Shown here: positions 1 through 7,293 of the stretch, piece after piece
How the letters are laid out: every line of letters starts with the position of its first letter
Position numbering within the stretch: the stretch's first letter is position 1
Assembly (NCBI GenBank): GCA_947627625.1
Contig: CANQWR010000001.1
Coordinates: 1-64,000, forward strand
Direction: 5' to 3'
From: an uncultured Ruminococcus sp.
GTDB taxonomy: Bacteria > Bacillota > Clostridia > Oscillospirales > Ruminococcaceae
DNA length: 64,000 nt
Position numbers and translations under genes: made by a program
The notes under the pieces: generated by a model
Databases searched by the model: none
Told to the model about the DNA's origin: nothing
Seen by the model: only the letters and a program-made list of their open reading frames with translations

Positions 1-195
1 AACCCCCACAAGGGGCTCCGCCCCTTGACCCCGCTGGGGGGAAGAATCCCCCCAGACCCCCCATGATTATTCCCACATAGAAAACAAAATCCGTCCCGTG
101 ATGAACTTAGTCAAGTTTTACGCTTTTATGAATAGTGGGAAAACTAAAAATATCTAATTACGGTTTTCCAAAGGGTCAAAGTCCCCCCGATACGT
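1..195. repeat. GC-rich modular hairpin repeat, copy 1 (cut by window edge)
   Basis: A run of short G/C palindromic modules at 1-65 includes AAGGGGCTCCGCCCCTT and GGGGGGAAGAATCCCCCC, separated by ACCCC(C) linkers and ending in CCCCATGATTATTCCCAC. An AT-rich spacer follows, then a second conserved part at about 140-190 (ACTAAAAATATCTAATTACG, then TTTCCAAAGGG). The same order of parts recurs near 6.9-7.2, 23.1-23.3 and 55.2-55.7 kb. The left end lies outside the window. No protein is likely to be encoded here. Confidence 0.85.
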
Positions 196-210
196 TCACA
201 ATTTATTGCA

Positions 211-240
211 AAAAAAGTCCGGTCACTAAGACCGGATTTT
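211..240 (-). terminator. Intrinsic terminator of tRNA-Ser
   Basis: On the minus strand the arms TCCGGTC and GACCGGA flank a 5-base loop and are followed by CTTTTTT. It lies about 13 bp past the 3' end of the tRNA gene. Confidence 0.85.
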
Positions 241-252
241 CTGATATATAAA

Positions 253-343
253 TGGCGGAGATGGTGGGATTCGAACCCACGGAACGTTTCACCGTTCAAA
301 CGATTTCGAGTCGTTCTCGTTATGACCACTTCGATACATCTCC
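253..343 (-). tRNA. tRNA-Ser, anticodon CGA
   Basis: Read on the minus strand, the acceptor arms GGAGATG and CATCTCC pair perfectly and the CCA end is encoded (plus-strand TGG at 253-255). The T arm reads GTGGGTTCGAATCCCAC. The long variable arm is typical of a class II tRNA. The anticodon stem-loop is AACGA-CTCGAAA-TCGTT, giving anticodon CGA, which reads UCG serine codons. Confidence 0.95.
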
Positions 344-516
344 AGCGGACATATAATATTATATCACACATGATATTGAAAAGTCAAGAGTTTTATAAAA
401 AAATAATATTATAACTAAATAAGACCGCCATGGACTTTTTTGCAGCCCGCAGCGGTCTTTGTTTTTTCGGGATTTTCACGGAGCAGAGCGAGTTCAGCCC
501 CGTTATTTTTTTAATC

Positions 517-2028
517 TTATTCGGGAGACATTCCGTACCACTCCCAAGTTTCGTCACTGTCAAGCTGACTGTTTTCGAGATATTGACGGATATAGCTGTC
601 GTAGGAGTCACTCATAATTAAATCTTCTTTGTCTGCAAAAATTTTTGTCTCCGAATTTCCGTACGAAAGAGTTATTTCATAGTTATCATCGGTGTAGTTT
701 TCGGGGGGGAGTATATCGGGTGCTATATAGATTCTGAAATCCGTATTTTTGGAGATTTCGGGGATATTACTTATAAAATACGGCACAGGACTGTCCTGCT
801 CCCAAGCGTCTTTGAGGGAGTGGTCACTTGTATATCTGTAATTTTTTTCTCCCACGGATATTTTCAGGAATTGTCCGACCGATTCGGTGTTTGTGAGTTT
901 TTCGAGAGGATTTATATAAATCCACATATCATCGGGGTAATCCGAATATTCGTCATAGTAGTCCGTGTAAGCGTCATTATAGCGGACGTTCGTTTCTGCC
1001 TTGGAGAGTTCCGCTTCTGTTGACAAAATTTCCGTGTCAAAAATATCTTTTTTGACAAATACGGAGTTGTTATTTTCGGGGATTGCGGACTGTCCCGTAT
1101 AATATATTGACTTATCCCAGACACTGTTCACATCGCTGTATTCGGGCAATGTAATCTCACCGCCGTCGGCATCGGGAACAGTAGTGTCGTAGAAAAATTT
1201 TGTCTGCCCTGTAGTTTTGTCGATACCGTATGTGAACGCCTGATTTGTGAGGAAAATTTCGTCTTCGGACTTGAAATACATCGGCATTTCAAAGTAGTAC
1301 GCAAAGCAGGCACCGTTGTCTGAAGTGTTTATAAATCTGCCGATTGAGAGGTTCACATAATTTTCATCGTTGTCAAATCTGGGGAAGTTATTTGTATAAT
1401 CGCCGTTTTTTATTGTGTTTATGTCGTCATCTGTGAACTCTGCCTTGGTGGAGGCGACAGCCATTATATTTGTCTCGGAGTAAGTACCCGTGTACTCCTC
1501 CGCATAGACCTGATTTGTAAAAATATTGTCTATAGTCCTGATATATATTCTGACACTCACGTCCTCCTGCCCCGAGTCCTCAAACGGACAGCCCGCCATG
1601 GGGGTTATCATAAGGTCGTTTTCTATATACTCTTCAAGCGGAACGTCAAAGACAGTGTACACATTTTTTGACATTTCCGTCTGGATTTCCTCTGTCATGT
1701 CGCAGAAAGTCCTGTTGCACCTGTCGGGCATAAGGTTTGCAAGGAGTTTCCGAACAGGCGTGGTCTGTGGGAGAACTGCTATTACAAGTACGGCAACGGC
1801 TATAGCGGTCATTCGTTTCAGCACTCTGAAACGGCTCTCCCTGCCCGTTACGTTTTCAAGACCGCTTACGGTGAACTCGCTCTCTGTAAAATCCACATCT
1901 TCCTTTGGAAAAGCTCTTGCGGAAATCTTGTCAAAACAGTTTACGCTCTCTGACAACTCAGCCATTTTCTCTCTCAGAAGCTTTTCAAAGTCCTGATTTC
2001 CGTTTTGTTCATTTTTCACTGTCAGCAC
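517..2028 (-). CDS. Anti-sigma-like single-pass membrane protein with large extracytoplasmic domain
   Basis: A 503-residue protein with about 70 mostly hydrophilic N-terminal residues, one predicted membrane helix at about residues 73-87 (MTAIAVAVLVIAVL), then about 415 acidic, Tyr/Asp/Asn-rich residues predicted outside the cell. The GTG start (2026-2028) lies inside the 3' end of the sigma factor gene, overlapping by 20 bp, which implies coupled translation. This order (sigma factor, then a membrane protein with a short cytoplasmic N terminus) is the usual one for extracytoplasmic-function sigma/anti-sigma pairs, so an anti-sigma role is inferred from context and topology. I do not recognise the ectodomain. 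Alternative: a signal-responsive membrane protein that does not bind the sigma factor. Confidence 0.7.
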   Translation of the reverse strand: MLTVKNEQNGNQDFEKLLREKMAELSESVNCFDKISARAFPKEDVDFTESEFTVSGLENVTGRESRFRVLKRMTAIAVAVLVIAVLPQTTPVRKLLANLMPDRCNRTFCDMTEEIQTEMSKNVYTVFDVPLEEYIENDLMITPMAGCPFEDSGQEDVSVRIYIRTIDNIFTNQVYAEEYTGTYSETNIMAVASTKAEFTDDDINTIKNGDYTNNFPRFDNDENYVNLSIGRFINTSDNGACFAYYFEMPMYFKSEDEIFLTNQAFTYGIDKTTGQTKFFYDTTVPDADGGEITLPEYSDVNSVWDKSIYYTGQSAIPENNNSVFVKKDIFDTEILSTEAELSKAETNVRYNDAYTDYYDEYSDYPDDMWIYINPLEKLTNTESVGQFLKISVGEKNYRYTSDHSLKDAWEQDSPVPYFISNIPEISKNTDFRIYIAPDILPPENYTDDNYEITLSYGNSETKIFADKEDLIMSDSYDSYIRQYLENSQLDSDETWEWYGMSPE

Positions 2029-2605
2029 CTGCCTTTTTCTTTAATATGGCGATAGCCCGTGCGTATCTTGATTTTACGGTGGATTCGGGGGTTTTCATTA
2101 TCTTTGCTATCTCCTTGAAAGTGAGGTCGAGACACACTTTCATCACAACTATCTGTCTCTGTTTGTCGTTTAACTCTTTGAGCAACTGATTTATAAAAAT
2201 GCTGTCCTCAACAGTTTTGTCCGCCTCACCGTAACTCTGTATGACGGGGTTGTTACAGCTTTTTTTGTACTTGCGGCGGATTTCCATTGCAACGTTTCGG
2301 GCAACAGTGAATATGAAGCCCCTGCCGTCGCCCCTGTCGGGGTTGAAATTCCTGACCTGTGTGAGACGGACAAAGGTTTCCGCAACACAGTCCTCAGCGA
2401 GGTGGTAATCGGAAGTCACACTGAAACCTATGGAGAAAACGCTCTCTTTGAACATGACATAAAGCCTGCTCAGACTCTCCTTTGACTGCGGACATGACAT
2501 AATCAGTTCATTGACAGATAGCGTGTCGTAGTTGTTTTCTTGTTCGGTCTGAAAAGCGGGTAGGATAGAGCATTCACCTCCGAGTATTTTTTGTTCAGCA
2601 ATCAT
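2009..2605 (-). CDS. ECF-type RNA polymerase sigma factor
   Basis: The frame is open from 2701, but the ATG at 2605 has a clear ribosome site (AAAGGAG, 7-9 nt upstream), so I call a 198-residue protein. Sigma region 2 is visible around residues 45-110 (acidic helix DYHLAEDCVAETFVRL, then GFIFTVARNVAMEIRRKYKK). Region 4 lies near the C terminus, with the helix-turn-helix segment LTFKEIAKIMKTPESTVKSR and a basic tail. It lacks region 1 and most of region 3, as in the ECF group. It directs RNA polymerase to a small regulon. The downstream overlapping membrane protein is the likely anti-sigma factor. No -35/-10 for this gene was recognised. Confidence 0.9.
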   Translation of the reverse strand: MIAEQKILGGECSILPAFQTEQENNYDTLSVNELIMSCPQSKESLSRLYVMFKESVFSIGFSVTSDYHLAEDCVAETFVRLTQVRNFNPDRGDGRGFIFTVARNVAMEIRRKYKKSCNNPVIQSYGEADKTVEDSIFINQLLKELNDKQRQIVVMKVCLDLTFKEIAKIMKTPESTVKSRYARAIAILKKKAGADSEK

Positions 2606-2791
2606 GTCACTCACTCCTTTCAATTTTTTTGACATTGCAGGGTATTTTGTCTTTTGTGCAGAACTGCTGAATATGAAAGCCTTCACATATAAGTGAAACA
2701 AGGACCGAAAAAAGACGAACTTTTTTCAAAAAAATTTCAAAAAGTTGTTAGTATATTCTAACTTATTTTTTGAAAATTTTCAGAAATACTA

Positions 2792-2820
2792 TTGACATTT
2801 TGGAAAAGACGTGATATACT
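2792..2820 (+). promoter_or_regulatory. SigA-type promoter of the metal ATPase gene
   Basis: TTGACA at 2792-2797 and TATACT at 2815-2820 are separated by 17 bp, and the -10 is preceded by TGA (extended -10 like). The segment AAAAGACGTGATATA also occurs in the tRNA-Pro promoter near 16.88 kb. Confidence 0.85.
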
Positions 2821-2826
2821 GTAATT

Positions 2827-2852
2827 AACATATGAACAATTGCTCATATGTT
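2827..2852. promoter_or_regulatory. Inverted-repeat operator, ArsR/SmtB (CadC/CzrA) type
   Basis: AACATATGA and TCATATGTT form perfect 9-bp arms around an 8-bp centre (ACAATTGC). The symmetric core ATATGA-N8-TCATAT matches the layout known for ArsR/SmtB-family metal sensors. It begins 7 bp after the -10 box, across the expected transcription start, a position that fits repression relieved by metal. No ArsR-family gene is in the window, so the regulator would act from elsewhere. Confidence 0.75.
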
Positions 2853-2879
2853 TGTGATATTCCGAAAGGTCGTGATGAT

Positions 2880-5195
2880 ATGGAGAAAACATATACCATT
2901 AAAAATCTGGACTGTGCCCACTGTGCGGGGAAGATTGAGAATTTAATCTCTGAAATGCAGGGAATTGAGTCGGCTGTGCTGAATTTCCCGCTTAAAAAGC
3001 TGACAGTGAAAGGCGACATAGATGGTGACACGTTAATGCTGATGAATGAGCTTGCACGTTCTATTGAGGCGGAGACAGAAATTGTCCCGTTTGTCAAAGC
3101 CGTCACGGAGAGGACGTATACCGTTAAAAATATTGACTGTGCCCACTGTGCGGGGAAGATAGAGAATTTAATCTCCGAAATGCAGGGAATTGAGTCTGCC
3201 GTACTGAATTTCCCGCTTAAAAAGCTGACAGTGAAAGGCGACATAGACGGCGATACTCTAATGCTTATGAATGAACTCGCACGCTCCATTGAGCCTGAAG
3301 TTGAAATAATTCTGTCCGAAGAGCAGGAGACCGAAAGTGCGGAGAGTGTTGAAAAAGACGATGATATGAAAAAAGATATAGCGGTACTCTCTGTGGGGGT
3401 AGTTTTGTTTGCGGTCTCGCTTGTCCTCCACCACATGGAAATCGGTGTAAGTGTCATATTTTTCGTAATTTCGTATCTCGTTCTTGGCTTTGGGGTGCTG
3501 AAAAAAGCTGTGAAAAATATCATGTCGGGAAATTTCTTTGACGAAAACACTCTTATGACTGTCGCTACTATAGGAGCGTTTATTTTGGGGGAGTACGCCG
3601 AGGGAGTGGGAATAGTCCTGTTTTTCAACATAGGCGAAATTTTTGAACACTATGCGGTAAACAAGAGCAGAAAGGCTATAACTTCCATAGCGGGAATGAA
3701 ATCCGATACGGCGGAAGTCCTGAGGGGCGGGGAGTTTGTGACTGTTCCCGCCGAAAATATAAAAATCGGTGATACATTGAGAGTTAAAGCGGGGGAACGT
3801 GTTCCCGCCGATGGAGTAATAGAGACGGGAGAGCCTGAAATAGACACTTCCGCTATAAACGGCGAACCCGTGCCGATAGTGCTTGAAAAAGGCGGAGAAG
3901 TCTTTTCGGGGTATATAAATCTCTCGGGAACTTTTACAATGACCGCAAATGCGACGGTTGACGATTCAATGTTGTCCAAAATAGCTGAAGCTGTGGAGAA
4001 CGCCTCCGCAGGAAAGCCCAAAATAGACAGGTTTATAACTAAGTTCTCAAAAGTTTACACGCCTGTGGTACTCCTTTGTGCACTTCTCACGGCAGTACTC
4101 GGAAGCCTGATAACTCACAACTACAGCAAGTGGATTTATTCGGCACTGACATTTCTTGTAATAAGCTGTCCTTGTGCACTTGTCCTGAGCGTACCGCTTG
4201 CGTATTTTTCGGGAATAGGAGCAGGTTCTAAAATAGGAGTCCTTTTCAAGGGCGGTGATTCGCTTGAAAATCTGGGGAAAGTAAAAGCTGTCGCGTTTGA
4301 CAAGACGGGTACTCTGACAGACGGCAGTTTCAGTGTCACGGAGATTGAGTGTGCGGAGAGTATTTCTGAAAAAGATTTGATAAAGATTTGCGGCAGTTGT
4401 GAACAGGGTTCAAACCACCCCACGGCAAAGAGTGTTGTGAGGTACTGTGAGGAGAAAAATATAAATCTCACACAGCCCGAGAGCGTTCGGGAGTACGCAG
4501 GCAGGGGAGTTTCAGCCGTGCTTGACGGCAGGGAGATTTTGTGCGGAAATATCAGACTTATGAGTGAAAATAATATTGAAGTCCCGAAGAGCGGGAAGTC
4601 GGGAAGTGAGATATATATTGCAGTGGACAAAAAATTTCAGGGCAGGATAATTATTTCCGACAGAGTTAAAAAGACCTCCGCAAAGGCAATTCGGGAACTG
4701 AAATCGATGGGTATCAGTACGGCAATGCTCACGGGCGATTCGCAGGAAAACGCCGAAATTGCCAATAAAATCATACTTGCGGACGAAGTCCACGGCGGTC
4801 TCATGCCCGAAGATAAACTGAAATTTATAGAGAAAATCAGAGCCGAAAAGGGTGCAGTGATGTTTGTTGGTGACGGTATAAACGACGGTCCTGTCCTTGC
4901 GGGAGCAGATTTCGGGGGTGCGGTACAGACGGGTTCGGACCTTGCACTTGAAGCGTCCGATGCAGTTTTCATGAACACAGAACCCGAGACTTTTGTAAAG
5001 GCTAAGAGAATAGCCGACAGGACTGCAAAAATCGCCCGTCAGAACATAGTCTTTGCACTTGCCGTAAAATTATTTGTCTTGGTTCTGGGAGTAGTCGGAC
5101 TGCCGAATATATGGCTTGCGGTCTTTGCGGATTCGGGTACGGCAATGCTTTTGGTACTAAATTCTATCAGGGCATTGAGTACAAAAAAATTATGA
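2880..5195 (+). CDS. P1B-type heavy-metal ATPase (Zn/Cd/Pb class likely) with duplicated N-terminal metal-binding domains
   Basis: A 771-residue ATP-driven metal exporter of the cytoplasmic membrane. The start at 2880 is preferred over the in-frame ATG at 2832 because GAAAGG lies about 10 nt upstream and 2832 falls within the operator. Two nearly identical HMA domains (about residues 4-66 and 79-141) each carry DCAHCAGK. Next come membrane helices, the actuator domain, the transport motif CPC (430-432), the phosphorylation motif DKTGTLT (Asp474), TGDS, and the hinge GDGINDGP (Asp665). The segment CPCALVLSVPLAYFSGIG is reminiscent of CadA/ZntA-type exporters rather than copper pumps. The promoter and operator suggest induction by metal. 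The closely matching HMA repeats indicate a recent tandem duplication. Confidence 0.92.
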   Translation: MEKTYTIKNLDCAHCAGKIENLISEMQGIESAVLNFPLKKLTVKGDIDGDTLMLMNELARSIEAETEIVPFVKAVTERTYTVKNIDCAHCAGKIENLISEMQGIESAVLNFPLKKLTVKGDIDGDTLMLMNELARSIEPEVEIILSEEQETESAESVEKDDDMKKDIAVLSVGVVLFAVSLVLHHMEIGVSVIFFVISYLVLGFGVLKKAVKNIMSGNFFDENTLMTVATIGAFILGEYAEGVGIVLFFNIGEIFEHYAVNKSRKAITSIAGMKSDTAEVLRGGEFVTVPAENIKIGDTLRVKAGERVPADGVIETGEPEIDTSAINGEPVPIVLEKGGEVFSGYINLSGTFTMTANATVDDSMLSKIAEAVENASAGKPKIDRFITKFSKVYTPVVLLCALLTAVLGSLITHNYSKWIYSALTFLVISCPCALVLSVPLAYFSGIGAGSKIGVLFKGGDSLENLGKVKAVAFDKTGTLTDGSFSVTEIECAESISEKDLIKICGSCEQGSNHPTAKSVVRYCEEKNINLTQPESVREYAGRGVSAVLDGREILCGNIRLMSENNIEVPKSGKSGSEIYIAVDKKFQGRIIISDRVKKTSAKAIRELKSMGISTAMLTGDSQENAEIANKIILADEVHGGLMPEDKLKFIEKIRAEKGAVMFVGDGINDGPVLAGADFGGAVQTGSDLALEASDAVFMNTEPETFVKAKRIADRTAKIARQNIVFALAVKLFVLVLGVVGLPNIWLAVFADSGTAMLLVLNSIRALSTKKL

Positions 5196-5240
5196 TTATA
5201 ATTATAATAAATTTATAATATAAATTATAATATAAATCAC

Positions 5241-5273
5241 GGGGACTGTCAAGGCGGACAGTTCCTGTTTTTT
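5241..5273 (+). terminator. Intrinsic terminator after the metal ATPase
   Basis: GGACTGTC and GACAGTTCC arms around AAGGCG, followed by TGTTTTTTAA. Confidence 0.85.
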
Positions 5274-5405
5274 AATTATTTTTATAATATAATATAAAAT
5301 AAATAAAATTTCTGTCACGGGAGAAATCTTTTGTGAATAGTGCATAATAAATGTTTATAAAATGCTCAATATTGCACAATTTTATTTCCGCAGATGAAAA
5401 CTTCT

Positions 5406-5434
5406 TTGACAAATTGTGTACTCTGTGGTATAAT
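5406..5434 (+). promoter_or_regulatory. SigA-type promoter of minD-mgsA
   Basis: TTGACA at 5406-5411 and TATAAT at 5429-5434, with a 17-bp spacer. The 5' leader is about 100 nt. The rest of the gap between 5196 and 5537 holds only the upstream terminator and AT-rich DNA. Confidence 0.88.
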
Positions 5435-5537
5435 ATATGTCAGGTTAGTATCTCAATTCAAGATTTATCACACTACCGAGACACACAAATTACTATATTC
5501 TATCATTTTTCGGAATATTTGAAAGGAGCTTTTTTGT

Positions 5538-6275
5538 ATGGCAAAAATTATTGCAGTTACATCAGGCAAGGGCGGTACGGGCAAATCGACTATATGTGCC
5601 GGTCTCGGCTACACCCTCGCAAAACAGGGACACAGAACACTCATAATTGAACTTGATTTCGGTCTGAGATGTCTTGACATAATGTTCGGCATGGAAAACG
5701 ACATAAAGTCCGACCTCGGTGACGTACTCAGGGGCGAAAAACAGGCTCTTGACGCTATAGGGCAAGTCCCGATGGCGAGCAATCTGAATCTTCTGTGTGC
5801 TCCGAAGACTCTCACGAGCGTTACCGCCGAGCAGATTGTTGAAATATGCCGTTCGATAAAAAAATATTTTGAGTACATAATAATAGATACGGGAGCAGGT
5901 ATAAACTCGCACGTATTCAACATAGTCGAACAGGCAAACCTCATCCTTGTGGTGACAACTCCCGATCCCGTCTGCATAAGAGATGCAAGCCTGATGTCAG
6001 ACGAGTTCTACAACAGGGGAAACAAGAGCCAGAGACTTATAATAAATAAAATAGACAAAAAAATAATAGGCGAGGCTCTTGTCAACAATCTTGACGAAAT
6101 TATTGACAAAATCGGTGTTCAGCTCATAGGAGTTATCCCGAATGATTTCAAGATGACTGTCGCAACGGGAAAGGGACACCCCATTCCCACCGATTCAATG
6201 GCTCTCAGGGCTTTTGACGCTATTTCCAAGAGACTTTTAGGTGAATATATCCCCCTTACGGTCAAAACGTCCTGA
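5538..6275 (+). CDS. minD: MinD-family ATPase lacking the C-terminal membrane-targeting helix
   Basis: A 245-residue deviant Walker A ATPase. SGKGGTGKST lies at residues 9-18, followed by the MinD hallmark segment around GLRCLDIMFG and later LIINKIDKKI. MinD normally dimerises with ATP on the membrane and recruits MinC to block polar cell division. The ribosome site GAAAGGAG precedes the ATG. The protein ends about 10 residues after SKRLLGEYIP. In typical MinD proteins (about 260-270 residues) this point is followed by a linker and an amphipathic membrane-targeting helix, which is absent here. No minC or minE is adjacent. It may be a MinD relative that works with another partner. The next gene is mgsA, a neighbour also found at some Firmicute min loci. 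Confidence 0.82.
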   Translation: MAKIIAVTSGKGGTGKSTICAGLGYTLAKQGHRTLIIELDFGLRCLDIMFGMENDIKSDLGDVLRGEKQALDAIGQVPMASNLNLLCAPKTLTSVTAEQIVEICRSIKKYFEYIIIDTGAGINSHVFNIVEQANLILVVTTPDPVCIRDASLMSDEFYNRGNKSQRLIINKIDKKIIGEALVNNLDEIIDKIGVQLIGVIPNDFKMTVATGKGHPIPTDSMALRAFDAISKRLLGEYIPLTVKTS

Positions 6276-6368
6276 CACAAAATCAGTCTGCCCCTGTTAA
6301 AATAAAATAAAATAACTTTATGTCATGTGAAGGGCAAATAATCCGACTACGGAGAAAGGACACATAAA

Positions 6369-6770
6369 ATGAAAATTGCTATTATTGCTCATGATGCAAA
6401 GAAAGAACTGATGGTTCAGTTTTGCAGTGCCTACTGCGGTATACTCTCAAAGCACTCCCTTATGGCTACGAATACGACAGGACGGCTTGTGAGTGAAGCG
6501 ACAGGACTCCCGATAAAACGCTATCTGAGTGGCAGAGGTGGTGCGGAACAAATACTCGCCCTGCTGTCTTGTGGGGAAGTAGATGTCCTGTTGTTTTTCA
6601 GAGACCCCATAAATCCCAAGACGACAGACGTAAACGACATGAATCTTCTGAGACTTTGTGACGTACACAATGTACCTGTGGCTACAAACATTGCCACGGC
6701 TGAAGCTCTTATACTTGCTCTTGAGAGAGGCGACCTCGATTGGAGAGAAATAGGCAATCCGGGGATATGA
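6369..6770 (+). CDS. mgsA: Methylglyoxal synthase
   Basis: A 133-residue protein of normal family length. It converts dihydroxyacetone phosphate to methylglyoxal and phosphate, a cytosolic bypass of lower glycolysis used when phosphate is short. Family hallmarks seen are the N-terminal IALIAHD-like segment (IAIIAHDAKK), TNTTGRL, SGRGGAEQI, the catalytic aspartate in FFRDP (about residue 79) and the conserved histidine in CDVHNVPVATN (about residue 100). GGAGAAAGGA precedes the ATG. It lies 93 bp after minD on the same strand with no terminator seen between, so the two are probably co-transcribed. Confidence 0.95.
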   Translation: MKIAIIAHDAKKELMVQFCSAYCGILSKHSLMATNTTGRLVSEATGLPIKRYLSGRGGAEQILALLSCGEVDVLLFFRDPINPKTTDVNDMNLLRLCDVHNVPVATNIATAEALILALERGDLDWREIGNPGI

Positions 6771-6782
6771 CCTTATAGAAAA

Positions 6783-6832
6783 AAAGGCGGTGTCTGAGGG
6801 TGGATATTCTCCGACACTGCTTTATTTGTGCA
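6783..6832 (+). terminator. Probable terminator after mgsA
   Basis: GGCGGTGTC and GACACTGCT arms enclose an inner GGG...CTCC segment and are followed by TTTATTTG. The T tract is short, so confidence is moderate. Confidence 0.55.
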
Positions 6833-6867
6833 TTATTTTTGAGAACTTTTTTAGGGAGATTGTTCCC

Positions 6868-7282
6868 GACATCGTTGGGGGGCTACGCCCCCAAACCTGT
6901 TAGAACGATAAGGGGCAGGGGGCTTTGCCCCCTGAACCCCCACAAGGGGCTCCGCCCCTTGACCCCGCTGGGGGTTAAAAACCCCCAGACCCCCATAATG
7001 TTCTACTGTTTTAATTTTGGGAGTCGAGGGACTTGGTTCAAAAATTTTAAGAACGATTAGGGGCAGGGGGCTTTGCCCCCAGACCCCCCATGATTATTCC
7101 CACAGAGGGAACACACTCGAACCCCCATGATTAACCGAAAATTTGAATAGCCGCAAAACTAAAAATAATTATGGGTTTCCAAAGGGGCTTTGCCCCTTTG
7201 GTAGGGGGGTTGGGGGGCAACGCCCCCCAAATTCCAATGCCGTAAGGCAGAAAAATGCCGTAAGGCAGAAAAAATACTGAAA
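6868..7282. repeat. GC-rich modular hairpin repeat, copy 2 (composite, longest)
   Basis: This fills most of the 523-bp gap between mgsA and hisS. Modules include GGGGGGCTACGCCCCC, AGGGGGCTTTGCCCCCT (twice), AAGGGGCTCCGCCCCTT, CTGGGGGTTAAAAACCCCCAG, CCAAAGGGGCTTTGCCCCTTTGG and GGGGGGCAACGCCCCCC, with linkers such as AGAACGATAAGGGGC and CCCCCATGATTA. It ends in a direct repeat of ATGCCGTAAGGCAGAAAA close to the hisS ribosome site. No T-box leader was recognised upstream of hisS. Confidence 0.9.
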
Positions 7283-7293
7283 GGCGAATTTTT

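Noticed and set aside
421..470. Terminator after the anti-sigma-like gene (AAGACCGC ... GCGGTCTT)
   Set aside because: The arms pair, but the loop is long and the T tract lies on the plus side, where no gene ends; orientation is unclear.
2606..2701. Longer sigma factor start at 2701
   Set aside because: No ribosome site, whereas the ATG at 2605 has AAAGGAG at a normal distance.
2825..3631. 268-residue minus-strand reading frame opposite the metal ATPase
   Set aside because: It is the antisense of the duplicated HMA domains and carries the same duplication; no ribosome site and no family features.
6771..7293. T-box leader upstream of hisS-aspS
   Set aside because: I looked for the T-box consensus and a specifier stem; only GC-rich repeat modules are present.
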